Source of the DNA: Candidatus Uhrbacteria bacterium
GTDB lineage: Bacteria > Patescibacteriota > Patescibacteriia > UBA9934
Assembly: GCA_030688135.1 (NCBI GenBank)
Contig: JAUYIW010000077.1
Coordinates: 1-18,199 of the forward strand
Direction of reading: 5' to 3'
DNA: 18,199 nt
The notes under the pieces are model-generated. The model searched no databases. It saw only the letters and a list, made by a program, of their open reading frames with translations, and had not been told where the DNA came from. Shown in pieces: positions 8,000 to 14,792 of this stretch. A program made the position numbers and the translations under genes. Numbering within the stretch: position 1 is the first letter of the stretch; every line of letters begins with the position of its first letter.

Positions 8000-8482
8000 T
8001 TAGGTGTTCCGAGCGTCCAATTCAGAACTTCTATCTTTACTATACACCAAAAGCATGATTGTGCCAAATAAGATGAGGATATCTGATAGATTAATCGCAG
8101 AGCGTTCGAAAAGTATTATGTAATCTGTTGTAAATCCATTGATTACTCGGTCGATCATGTTACCGAGCGCCCCAATTATAATTGTCAACGAGAAGAAGCT
8201 CATCATTGGCATGCGATTAAACGATCGAACACTATGGTAAAGCAATACTGCGCTAATGATAAGCGTTAGAGCTATCACGATTGAGAGTGGGATTGGGATA
8301 TCAAATGCAATACCAGGATTTTTATGAAGTGCAAAGTCGATAAGGAATCGTAAACGACTCCCCTCTTCGGGAAGTCGTGACAATGCAATGTATTTAAAAA
8401 TGACGTCAGCTAATCCGATTGCGACAACTGGAACCAATAAAGCAATAAGTCTTATTGTTTTTTTAGGTTCTGCAGATGTCAT
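8000..8482 (-). CDS. lspA: Prolipoprotein signal peptidase (signal peptidase II)
   Basis: This 160-residue inner-membrane aspartyl protease removes signal peptides from lipid-modified prolipoproteins. Four hydrophobic segments are visible. The family signature HKNPGIAF (53-60) contains the conserved Asn55, and the catalytic aspartates are Asp111 in GNMIDR and Asp134 in NLSD. The usual FNxAD is INLSD here, a mild deviation that keeps Asn and Asp. The gene starts 8 nt after the dksA-like gene and ends 39 nt before the chosen comM ATG, only 3 nt from the alternative TTG, so the three are probably co-transcribed. Confidence 0.93.
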   Translation of the reverse strand: MTSAEPKKTIRLIALLVPVVAIGLADVIFKYIALSRLPEEGSRLRFLIDFALHKNPGIAFDIPIPLSIVIALTLIISAVLLYHSVRSFNRMPMMSFFSLTIIIGALGNMIDRVINGFTTDYIILFERSAINLSDILILFGTIMLLVYSKDRSSELDARNT

Positions 8483-8490
8483 GCTTTATT

Positions 8491-8865
8491 TTAGACCTCT
8501 TGGGTAAGGGTCTTCTTGCAGGCTATGCAAGATGTTGATGTTGGACGTGCTCGAAGACGTGCTTCTGCTATTTCTGCCTGGCAGTACTTGCAAGTCCCGT
8601 ATGATGCGTCATCGATCTTTCTAAGTGAATCGTTAACGTCGCGCAAAACTTTTTCTAGCTCGTCTTCCAGAGATAAGTTATTACTGTAAGCGGCAACTTC
8701 GTTTGCGTTTTCATCTTCATCGTCGCCAAAACTTGGAAAGTCAGAATCGAAGTCTGTATCAACAGCTTGAGTATTACGATGCGCAAAACGAGAGAGCTCT
8801 AATTCTATCTTAGCTTTCTCTGCTTCTAAAAGTCCTTTGATTTCGTTAAGAAAGGTATTTTCCAT
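8491..8865 (-). CDS. DksA/TraR family zinc-finger protein
   Basis: This 124-residue protein has the DksA/TraR plan. An acidic coiled-coil region (about 1-85, with the very acidic DFDSDFPSFGDDEDEN) is followed by a C4 zinc finger: C92-x2-C95 and C113-x2-C116, in YGTCKYCQAEIAEARLRARP. DksA homologues enter the RNA polymerase secondary channel and adjust promoter choice, often with ppGpp. Whether this short form does so cannot be told from sequence, as the coiled-coil tip Asp pair is not clearly aligned. It is the first gene of the run with lspA and comM, with a promoter just upstream and almost no leader. Confidence 0.88.
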   Translation of the reverse strand: MENTFLNEIKGLLEAEKAKIELELSRFAHRNTQAVDTDFDSDFPSFGDDEDENANEVAAYSNNLSLEDELEKVLRDVNDSLRKIDDASYGTCKYCQAEIAEARLRARPTSTSCIACKKTLTQEV

Positions 8866-8884
8866 AAGTATCTTTAGTAGTTTA

Positions 8885-8913
8885 ATTGTACCTTACAACT
8901 AACAGTCGTACAA
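8885..8913 (-). promoter_or_regulatory. Putative promoter of the dksA-like/lspA/comM run
   Basis: TTGTAC (8908-8913) and TACAAT (8885-8890) are 17 nt apart on the minus strand. The expected start is about 13 nt before the dksA-like ATG. The -10 is good and the -35 weak. Confidence 0.5.
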
Positions 8914-8984
8914 GCATATCGCTTGCTGTTGCGGAACAATAGCATAGAAATGATAATTTTGGAATGGGCGTGGAGTATATTATA

Positions 8985-9364
8985 GCAAAAAAAAGAGGAG
9001 CGCGGTTGCGGTCAGGCTAATACGATTGTATATCCTGCGCGGTTGCGCTCCCGAGTGGGCGAAAGGACACCGTTCTCGGGGGCTGGGTTGTGGAGATATC
9101 GGCGATATCCATACAACTCAGCGCCCGATCGGCGTCAACTTTGCGGCCAGCTAGTTGACTGCCTGCTCTACCAGGCATTGGTTTAAGCCCTCAAAAGAAC
9201 AAATGACCGAGGGCGGCACCGTGTTCTCCGTTTTTCCCCCAGAAAAACGAACGGCGCAGTAAAGCAGTGAGATATTCCCCGAAGAGTGGGCTTCGGGAAA
9301 CTTCCCCCGAGTCTATTCCCGACATTGTCGGGTTGCACGGGTATTGTTGAAAGAACGAACTTAC
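8985..9364 (-). ncRNA. Unassigned, highly structured non-coding RNA of about 380 nt
   Basis: A transcription unit with no credible ORF: a strong promoter at 9371-9399, a series of perfect hairpins, and a terminator at 8987-9051. Stems in order along the RNA: 9318-9332 (CCCGACATTGTCGGG), 9278-9297 (7 bp), 9229-9249 (CGTTTTT/AAAAACG), 9187-9214 (GCCCTC/GAGGGC), 9160-9177 (TGCCTG/CAGGCA), 9134-9159 (GTCAACT/AGTTGAC), and 9080-9125 (GGGCTGGGTTGT with ACAACTCAGCGCCC, capped by a GATATC-rich stem). An 8-bp long-range helix (9304-9311 with 9075-9082) would close most of these into one multi-branch domain. I tested it by eye against RNase P RNA (no GAGGAAAGTC block), tmRNA (no tRNA-like ends), SRP RNA and 6S RNA, and none fits. 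The structure calls are direct; novelty is inference. Confidence 0.75.
8987..9051 (-). terminator. Rho-independent terminator of the structured RNA
   Basis: On the minus strand a stem GGAGCGC/GCGCTCC (9045-9051 with 8997-9003), with an inner CAGG/CCTG pairing, is followed by TCTTTTTTTT. The 11-mer GCGCGGTTGCG occurs twice inside it (9000-9010 and 9037-9047). Confidence 0.75.
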
Positions 9365-9370
9365 ATGTAA

Positions 9371-9399
9371 ATAATATCGTGATGAACACATATTGTCAA
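9371..9399 (-). promoter_or_regulatory. Strong sigma70-type promoter of the structured RNA
   Basis: On the minus strand a perfect TTGACA (9394-9399) and TATTAT (9371-9376) are separated by exactly 17 nt. Transcription would start near 9364. Confidence 0.8.
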
Positions 9400-9400
9400 C

Positions 9401-9510
9401 AATGTAATTACCCCTATTTTATTGGTTATTACATAGGTGTGAATAACTTTTTTAATAAATTGATATTGCTAACTGTGGATAAGTTTCGGATAACTCATAT
9501 GTTATCCACA
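9401..9510. other. Candidate replication origin: AT-rich DNA with three DnaA boxes
   Basis: Three exact matches to the DnaA-box consensus TTATNCACA lie within 73 bp: TGTGAATAA (9438-9446) and TGTGGATAA (9474-9482) on the minus strand, TTATCCACA (9502-9510) on the plus strand. Start-to-start spacings are 36 and 28 bp. The flanking 9401-9475 is very AT-rich, as expected of an unwinding element. The last two boxes also form a 10-bp inverted repeat (CTGTGGATAA). No dnaA or dnaN is in the window and the neighbouring genes do not diverge, so origin function is only inferred. Confidence 0.5.
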
Positions 9511-9512
9511 GA

Positions 9513-9540
9513 CTATGCTCTACTTACCAACAGAGCATAG
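9513..9540 (-). terminator. Hairpin at the 3' end of the pnp-distal gene
   Basis: An 8-bp stem CTATGCTC/GAGCATAG with a 12-nt loop spans the stop codon of the 406-residue protein gene. No T run follows, so it may protect the 3' end of the transcript rather than terminate it by itself. Confidence 0.4.
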
Positions 9541-10744
9541 AACTTCGTTTCCCAATCGCAATTTCGCTAAAGTGACGCAATAAGTAGGATCCTCCTTGTA
9601 TATTATGTAATTGTGAGAGAGTTTCTATCTTTACCCATGAGCCTGCACTTGCTAGACATTGGGATTTTGTGGAGAACTCTGCTAGATCTAGCGGAATATT
9701 CCTGTTTGAGATCGTAATAAACTGTGCAGTTTTTGTTATCCGTATTACATCAGCCTTCTCGTTTTTAACCAGTATTAAGCTATAATCCTCCTCTGCACGA
9801 ATGTCTGAAGTGATAGTATCGCTATTTGAACGAATTTCGCTTACCGTTGTTCCGTCTTCCATTGTCAACGCAGTTGTAGACAAACTGCTTCGATTTATCA
9901 TTTCCTCAGCCATTTCTGCTAAAGCTTCAAGTTCAAACGCACCTGTTTCTAAATTTATTGAAATCACGTAACCGGCTTCATCTCTTCCGATAAGTATGTG
10001 GGTTTTTACCCGTTCCATTTCATTTCTAAGTGCACTTGGAAGCCCAGACAGCCCAAATGAGTTGAGTTGCGAATTACTTACCTCGTCTGGTAAGAGCGTC
10101 ATTGATGCTAGTATTTCAGTGCCTTCTGGTAGCGCAAGGTTATATTGCTCGTTTGTTGCTCCTCCAAGACCACGGACTTTTAGCCCTTTTTGGCTAAGTA
10201 TATATGAAAAAACCTCTGGTCCATCAGTCCAGCTAAATATTTCTCCGCCGAATCTGCTTCCGATACCAGATATGGTAATTCTAGACTTTGTTGATTCGGT
10301 TGTTGTTGAGTTAGTAGAAATTAAAGATTTTCCATTCAGTTCTTGTATTTGAAATCCAAACTGCTCTGCAGTTTGCCAAATTTCCTCGTTTAGCTTTGAG
10401 TCTATGGTTATTCCTTCAAGTCCTGAATCTCCAAAATGTAGGGTAAACTCTCGATTGCTCCAAACGAACGCATCGTCAATTGTCCATGGACCGCCTGGAA
10501 TAAGCAAACTTGAGCCAATATTTTCATGAATGATGTTAATGTTTCTAGGCGACTTTATAACGCGAATGCTTGCAGTCGTCTCGATAGGTCTAAAAGACGA
10601 TGTAGTGTCGCGCGTAATCCATACTCGATAAACACCGAATACGAAGAAAAGCACTAGGCAGGCTGAAGCCCAGAGCCAAATATCCCGCCGACTAGTTCGG
10701 CGGGATATATTTGGTTCAAAAGGAATTCTAAGCTGTCTAGGCAT
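9524..10744 (-). CDS. Single-span membrane protein of unknown function
   Basis: I do not recognise a family. The 406-residue product has a short Arg-rich cytoplasmic N-terminus and one hydrophobic helix at about 23-42 (IWLWASACLVLFFVFGVYRVWI). The rest is a probably extracytoplasmic domain rich in beta-type sequence, with no obvious catalytic motif. Cysteines are few (29 in the helix, about 364 and 405 near the end). The ATG at 10744 lies 2 nt after the pnp stop codon, so it is almost certainly translated from the pnp transcript; only a weak purine stretch at the pnp end could serve as SD. A 12-bp perfect hairpin overlaps codons 12-22. CPR genomes often carry anchored proteins of this form, but the link with pnp may be only transcriptional. 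Confidence 0.8.
   Translation of the reverse strand: MPRQLRIPFEPNISRRTSRRDIWLWASACLVLFFVFGVYRVWITRDTTSSFRPIETTASIRVIKSPRNINIIHENIGSSLLIPGGPWTIDDAFVWSNREFTLHFGDSGLEGITIDSKLNEEIWQTAEQFGFQIQELNGKSLISTNSTTTESTKSRITISGIGSRFGGEIFSWTDGPEVFSYILSQKGLKVRGLGGATNEQYNLALPEGTEILASMTLLPDEVSNSQLNSFGLSGLPSALRNEMERVKTHILIGRDEAGYVISINLETGAFELEALAEMAEEMINRSSLSTTALTMEDGTTVSEIRSNSDTITSDIRAEEDYSLILVKNEKADVIRITKTAQFITISNRNIPLDLAEFSTKSQCLASAGSWVKIETLSQLHNIQGGSYLLRHFSEIAIGKRSSMLCW
10680..10708 (-). promoter_or_regulatory. Perfect 12-bp hairpin inside the start of the 406-residue gene
   Basis: ATATCCCGCCGA and its exact complement flank the 5-nt loop ACTAG on the minus strand, about 36 nt downstream of the ATG. A fold this stable early in a message could slow ribosomes or block exonucleases. 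Confidence 0.55.
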
Positions 10745-10746
10745 TT

Positions 10747-12984
10747 TTATCTTCTTTTTTGTGGTCGACTATCTCTTCTTGGGCCACGGCTACCTCCACT
10801 TTGTGGACGTGGAGCACTAGGTTCCTGAGACTTCTTCTTCATTTCCTCAGTATACACGTTGCCTTCAGCCTGTTTCATAGATAGATTTACTCGACCCATG
10901 TCGTCTATTTCCATCACCTTAACTTTAACAGTATCTCCAATTTTTACAATATCGTCTACTCTATTTACTCTCCATGGCGCAAGTTCAGAGACATGTACCA
11001 TTCCATCTTTTCCAGGAAGAATGTTAACAAATGCTCCAAAGTCCATGATTTTTACAACCTGGCCATCAAATATTTCACCAGTTTCTACTTCGCGAGTAAG
11101 ATTTCGTACCCATTCAAGAGCAGCTTGCCCAGATTCGCCATTTTTCGACGTAATCATAACGAGTCCGGTTTGTTCAATATCGATTGTTTCGACACCGGTT
11201 TTTTCAATGATCTCATTGATCATCTTTCCACCTGGGCCGATAACTGTTCGAATCTTTTCTGGATCAATATTGATAGTAAGAATTCTTGGCGCGTATGGAG
11301 AAAGCTCTGCTCTAGGCTCTGCAATAACGGCAATCATTTGATCTAAAATTCCGTTTATTGCATTTCTGCCTTGTGTTAGAGCTTCGGCAATCATTTCTTG
11401 CGTAATCCCTTGCGTCTTTGTGTCCATTTGGATTGCTGTAAAACCTTTTTTTGTTCCGGTAACTTTAAAGTCCATTCCACCAGCACCGTCTTCCAAATCT
11501 TGAATGTCTGTGATTACTTTCCAGTCATCTCCACGTGAGGCGATACCAATCGCAATTCCCGCAACAGGAGACTTAATAGGAACACCAGCGTCCATAAGGG
11601 CAAGTGTCGATCCGCAAGTAGATGCCATTGAACTTGAACCGTTCGAGTTCATAACTTCTGATACCACGCGAATTGCATATGGAAACTCTTCTGCAGGTGG
11701 AAGCATGTCAACAACTGCTTTTTCAGCGAGTGCACCATGCCCAACTTCGCGGCGACCTGCACCACGGAGTGGCTTTGCTTCTCCTACTGAAAATGGAGGG
11801 AAATTATAGTGATGCATGTAGCGCTGTTCTCCAACGGTTTCCATGCCATCAAGCGTTTGCTTGTCGCCAGGAGCTCCAAGCGTACATACAGACAATACCT
11901 GTGTCTCTCCACGTGAGAAATGGCCGCTTCCGTGTACCCGTGGTAATAACCCAGCCTCAATTATTAATGGTCGAACCTCTGTAATTTGACGGCCATCGAC
12001 ACGGCGACCTTCTTCCAAAATCATTTTACTTATTTCATCTTGCACTGCGTCATAAATTAATCCTGTCCCAATCCAGTGTTCATTTTCATCAACACCTTGT
12101 TCTGTTAGATGTGCAACCAGTCGCTCTTTAACTTCCTCTTTGCCAGCGTTTCGTTCAGCTCTAGTTGGACGGCTTTGGTCAAAAAAGAGTTCGCGGATTA
12201 CCGGACCGATAAAAGCGAGTGAGATTTTTTCAACCTCTGCTTTTCTTTCTTGTGCTATTTTTTCTTTTTCAGTCTTTGGAGAAAACAAGTCTAATTTCTC
12301 TAGTCCAATTTCTTTTCGGATTTGTTCGATTAGTTTAATAACTGGTTTTAGTTCTTTACTTCCACGTTCGAATGCTTCGAGTAGATCGCTTTCTTCAGCT
12401 TCGCTTGCTCTAGCTTCTATCATGACTACTTTCTCTGTGGTACCAGCAATATCAAGGTCAAATTCTGTTTCCTTTCGTTGCTCGTAGCCTGGATTTATTA
12501 GCCATTCACCATTGAGTTTTGATACTCGAACTGCTCCAATCGGGCCATTCCAAGGGATGTCGCTCATATGTAGAACGGTCGATGCTCCAATTAGGCCCAG
12601 AATGTCTGGGTCATTTTCTTCGTCAAATGATAGTACTGTAACAATCACCTGTACGTCGTTTTTTATACGATTATCAAATAAAGGACGGATTGCACGATCG
12701 ATAAATCGACCTATAAGTACAGCTTCGTCAGTTGGGCGACCTTCGCGCTTTACGTAACGAGAACCTTTTATGCGTCCGGCTGCATAAAGTTTCTCTTCGT
12801 AGTCCACCATGAGTGGGAACCAGTTCATGCCTGGGCGAGTTTCTTTACTCATTACTACGGTGGCAAGAATTACCGTGTCACCCATTTGGACTGTACAACT
12901 GGCGTTAGCGTTTGCTGCAAATTTTCCAGTCTCGATGATAAGTTCCTTACCACCGAATTTTGTTTTGAATCGCTTTGATTCCAT
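10747..12984 (-). CDS. pnp: Polyribonucleotide nucleotidyltransferase (PNPase)
   Basis: This 745-residue phosphorolytic 3'-5' exoribonuclease forms a trimer and degrades mRNA in the cytoplasm. The order is the full bacterial one: RNase PH domain 1 (FGGKELIIETGKFA onward), a helical linker (about 230-310), RNase PH domain 2 with GRRVDGR, RNase-PH catalytic Asp residues in ALMDAGVPI and GGMDFKVTGT, then KH (VIGPGGKMINEI) and S1 (GQVVKIMDFGAFVNILPGKDGMVHVSEL) RNA-binding domains. The tail is short and rich in Arg, Pro and Ser. I chose the ATG at 12984, which fits the family N-terminus (MESKRFKTKFGGKE); a GTG at 13008 would add 8 residues. No SD is visible. It is downstream of rpsO as in many bacteria, but a NYN-nuclease gene lies between them. 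An imperfect long stem-loop in its leader may be a control site. Confidence 0.96.
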   Translation of the reverse strand: MESKRFKTKFGGKELIIETGKFAANANASCTVQMGDTVILATVVMSKETRPGMNWFPLMVDYEEKLYAAGRIKGSRYVKREGRPTDEAVLIGRFIDRAIRPLFDNRIKNDVQVIVTVLSFDEENDPDILGLIGASTVLHMSDIPWNGPIGAVRVSKLNGEWLINPGYEQRKETEFDLDIAGTTEKVVMIEARASEAEESDLLEAFERGSKELKPVIKLIEQIRKEIGLEKLDLFSPKTEKEKIAQERKAEVEKISLAFIGPVIRELFFDQSRPTRAERNAGKEEVKERLVAHLTEQGVDENEHWIGTGLIYDAVQDEISKMILEEGRRVDGRQITEVRPLIIEAGLLPRVHGSGHFSRGETQVLSVCTLGAPGDKQTLDGMETVGEQRYMHHYNFPPFSVGEAKPLRGAGRREVGHGALAEKAVVDMLPPAEEFPYAIRVVSEVMNSNGSSSMASTCGSTLALMDAGVPIKSPVAGIAIGIASRGDDWKVITDIQDLEDGAGGMDFKVTGTKKGFTAIQMDTKTQGITQEMIAEALTQGRNAINGILDQMIAVIAEPRAELSPYAPRILTINIDPEKIRTVIGPGGKMINEIIEKTGVETIDIEQTGLVMITSKNGESGQAALEWVRNLTREVETGEIFDGQVVKIMDFGAFVNILPGKDGMVHVSELAPWRVNRVDDIVKIGDTVKVKVMEIDDMGRVNLSMKQAEGNVYTEEMKKKSQEPSAPRPQSGGSRGPRRDSRPQKRR

Positions 12985-13086
12985 ATTAGTTTTGTCGGTC
13001 CGGAGCACAAGACCTCGAGATTTTTTTAATCCTCAAGATCCATTTGTCCCGAACCGAGTTATGAATTATTAATGATTAGCCTGGTA

Positions 13087-13171
13087 CCTACTGATGTACC
13101 GATTCTTACAGATATACAGATGTTTCTTATTAGACGATCAGTATATCGGTACCTATTAGTACATCAGTAGG
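13087..13171 (-). promoter_or_regulatory. Long stem-loop in the pnp leader
   Basis: A 13-bp perfect stem (CCTACTGATGTAC, 13087-13099, with 13159-13171) surrounds a symmetric 11 by 11 internal loop, then a 7-bp stem (GATATAC/GTATATC, 13111-13117 with 13141-13147). An alternative 8-bp pairing, GTACCGAT (13096-13103) with ATCGGTAC (13145-13152), competes with the outer stem. The position, between the preceding gene and the pnp start, matches the RNase III and PNPase autoregulatory stem of E. coli pnp; equivalent function is inferred. Confidence 0.55.
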
Positions 13172-13181
13172 ATCCGTGTTT

Positions 13182-13796
13182 TTAGAATGTCAGCCTACGC
13201 GTCCTGCTTTCTTCGATGTCGTCGATTTCTTCTTCTTTTATTTTAACGATCGGTTGGCTCTTTACTGTTTTATTTGTTGATGTTTGCGATTTCCCACGAC
13301 GTTCCGGGATAAGATACTTTTTCTTATCGTCAGATAGATTTGTGTAAACGTCGGTAGCGCCAACTAGCATACCGGAAGTTGATTCTCGGAAAGATGCTAC
13401 GTGGAAAATTCTGCCACGGCTTCTTACAAAATCACCAAGTGGCGTAAAGTCGCCATCACCTGAGACCAGAACCACAACGTCAAGCATGTCTAGCATTCGA
13501 ATTATATCTACTGTTACTCCAACGTCCCAGTCACCTTTTTTCGTAGCTCCGTAATCGAGTAGTTCTTTTGATTTTACCTCTATTCCGCTATTGCGGAGTG
13601 CGTCAAAGAAAGCTGATTCATCTCCTTGAGGAGTTGAAATAGTGTAGGCGATCGCTCGAATAAGTTGCTGTTCGCCAACTGCATTTTTTACAATGTTCTC
13701 AAAGTTTACTTTTTGGTTAAAAAGATTTCTGGCGCTGTAATACATGTTCTGAACATCGATGAACACGCCAACGCGTCTAGTGTTTGTAACTAGCAT
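13182..13796 (-). CDS. NYN domain protein, LabA/DUF88 family putative ribonuclease
   Basis: The 204-residue protein has a PIN-like NYN fold. The acidic metal-binding residues are clear: FID and N of VFIDVQN near 12-17, KGDWDV near 87-92, the Asp of VTVDIIRM, and SGDGDF at about 112-117. This site is expected to cut RNA. A lysine- and glutamate-rich tail follows, ending in TRRLTF. I start it at the ATG at 13796 because that matches the family N-terminus. The ATG at 13820 lies inside a hairpin (GTC.GACCA/TGGTC.GAC, about 13811-13835). The gene sits between rpsO and pnp on the same strand, suggesting a role in RNA turnover or ribosome-linked RNA processing. The rpsO terminator precedes it, so its transcription depends on read-through or an unrecognised promoter. 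Confidence 0.88.
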   Translation of the reverse strand: MLVTNTRRVGVFIDVQNMYYSARNLFNQKVNFENIVKNAVGEQQLIRAIAYTISTPQGDESAFFDALRNSGIEVKSKELLDYGATKKGDWDVGVTVDIIRMLDMLDVVVLVSGDGDFTPLGDFVRSRGRIFHVASFRESTSGMLVGATDVYTNLSDDKKKYLIPERRGKSQTSTNKTVKSQPIVKIKEEEIDDIEESRTRRLTF

Positions 13797-13840
13797 ATAA
13801 AAATTAGTTTGTCCGACCATATTTGTTGGTCAGACGATTT

Positions 13841-13872
13841 ATAAAAATCAGAATCCCGCCTGGGCGGGATTC
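13841..13872 (-). terminator. Terminator of rpsO
   Basis: A 10-bp stem GAATCCCGCC/GGCGGGATTC with a 2-nt gap (13851-13872) is followed on the minus strand by TGATTTTTAT. It could be leaky, passing some transcription into the NYN and pnp genes. Confidence 0.75.
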
Positions 13873-13879
13873 CATAATG

Positions 13880-14155
13880 TTATTTTTTTGCAACTCGGAT
13901 TTGAAGTTCTTCCACGAGTTTTTTGAACGCCTTTTCGTCTTCCCGCTCTAGGTATTTGAGCAATCGGCGTCGTTCTACGACTTTCTTCAAAAGTCCTCTG
14001 CGTGAAGAAAAATCTTTTTTGTGCTGTCGCAAGTGCTTTGTTAGGTCCTTCACTTCTGAGGTAAGGATTGCGATCTGCACCTGTGGAGAACCTGTGTCGG
14101 TATCGTGGGTCCTAAATTTATCAATAATATTCTGCTTTTGTTTCTTTGTGAGCAT
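13880..14155 (-). CDS. rpsO: 30S ribosomal protein S15
   Basis: This 91-residue protein matches S15, which binds 16S rRNA at the h20-h22 junction early in 30S assembly. The conserved core is intact: HDTDTGSPQVQIAILTSEVKDLTKHL, then HKKDFSSRRGLL and RRRLLKYL. The start at 14155 (MLTKKQKQNII) gives the usual length of about 89; the 24 further upstream codons to 14227 are not part of the family. No SD is visible. It leads the rpsO/NYN/pnp group and ends at a terminator 7 nt downstream of the stop codon. Confidence 0.96.
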   Translation of the reverse strand: MLTKKQKQNIIDKFRTHDTDTGSPQVQIAILTSEVKDLTKHLRQHKKDFSSRRGLLKKVVERRRLLKYLEREDEKAFKKLVEELQIRVAKK

Positions 14156-14246
14156 ATTTATGAATATTTCGTCCGGTCGTCTTAGCAAGTGATTGTCATT
14201 GAATGCTCTTTTGAGTATAAATTTCATAAATTAGAGCAGATTCATT

Positions 14247-14292
14247 CAAATATTTTTGAGGCAATGCTGTGGCATTGGCGAAGAAATATTTG
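14247..14292 (-). promoter_or_regulatory. Structured element upstream of rpsO
   Basis: Outer arms CAAATATTT (14247-14255) and AAATATTTG (14284-14292) enclose an inner stem of CAATGC/GCATTG with loop TGTG. If transcribed with rpsO it lies about 90-140 nt before the start codon, where S15 autoregulatory sites occur in other bacteria. No clear rpsO promoter could be picked. Confidence 0.4.
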
Positions 14293-14612
14293 TAGGAAGA
14301 TGCCTGATCTATGAGATTTAGACCAAATACGGTATTCAATGATAGTCACACAGGGCTGCTCGAGCCCACAAGCCATGGTGATCGGCTGTATTAATTACGA
14401 GGTTATTCTAGCCGAGCAGGTGGATTTTGTCAAGGTGACTACAGTATTGTAAGTCGCCTTCCGTCATCTTGAGGAGAGCTAACAATGTCGTCAGTGCTCT
14501 ACGAACGGACCCCTTCGTTGAACGTTGGATGTTGTATTTTAATGATATGTAGGGTTTGGTTTGCGTAGGGGCTGTGTTTACCCGCCCTTTAGAATCCTCG
14601 AAAATCTGTGGT
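14293..14612. other. Gene-poor stretch with repeat remnants
   Basis: No supported gene. Small hairpins include GGGCT/AGCCC near 14353-14367 and AAGG.GACT/AGTC.CCTT near 14434-14461. At 14462-14475 CGTCATCTTGAGG resembles the repeat fragment at 3921-3934 read on the other strand. At 14565-14587 GTAGGGGC...ACCCGCCC resembles the left end of the MITE at 17207, without its partner end. Confidence 0.45.
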
Positions 14613-14679
14613 AAACAAAAATCCCACATAAGCGCAGGAGAAGAGGAGAGAGAATTTCCACTCCTGCACTTGTGTGGGA
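14613..14679 (-). terminator. Strong terminator closing the GC-rich A-B-C unit
   Basis: On the minus strand a stem of about 19 pairs with two mismatches (14622-14640 with 14661-14679: TCCCACAcAAGtGCAGGAG type) is followed by TTTTTGTTT. It is downstream of gene C and is the first good T-tract terminator met by transcripts from genes A, B and C. Confidence 0.75.
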
Positions 14680-14680
14680 A

Positions 14681-14712
14681 CGGGAGTGGAGTCTTGGGTG
14701 ACTCCACTCCCG
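14681..14712. repeat. Perfect 13-bp hairpin
   Basis: CGGGAGTGGAGTC and its exact complement around a 6-nt loop, with no T run. It is one of several long hairpins downstream of gene C. Confidence 0.8.
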
Positions 14713-14750
14713 TAGGTGTCTACTCCTTGTCGGGTTGTAGATGTTAAGAA

Positions 14751-14783
14751 GGTTCTTGTGCGACTAGTTGTCACACAAGAACC
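14751..14783 (-). repeat. Long hairpin just after gene C
   Basis: GGTTCTTGTG (14751-14760) pairs with CACAAGAACC (14774-14783). It starts 9 nt after the gene C stop. The T run is weak (CTTCTT), so it more likely stabilises a 3' end than terminates. Confidence 0.6.
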
Positions 14784-14792
14784 TAGCAGAGG

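Noticed and set aside
8985..9364. RNase P RNA, tmRNA, SRP RNA or 6S RNA
   Set aside because: The near-universal GAGGAAAGTC and ACAGAA blocks of RNase P are absent on both strands. There is no tRNA-like end or ANLAA-type tag frame for tmRNA, no SRP GGAAG/AGCA loop pair, and the multi-hairpin plan is unlike 6S. GGGGCTGGGTTGTGG on the plus strand only loosely recalls a tmRNA 5' end, and the promoter and terminator are on the other strand.
9183..9391. Two overlapping minus-strand ORFs of 66-68 codons
   Set aside because: They lie entirely within the folded RNA, in two frames at once, and show no SD or protein-like composition.
10859..13072. Plus-strand ORFs opposite pnp, such as 10859-11341 and 12140-12487
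   Set aside because: They are shadow frames of the pnp coding sequence, whose domains are complete on the minus strand.
14485..14568. Plus-strand 27-codon ORF after GAGGAG
   Set aside because: The apparent SD belongs to a dispersed repeat remnant (TCTTGAGGAG), and the peptide looks random.
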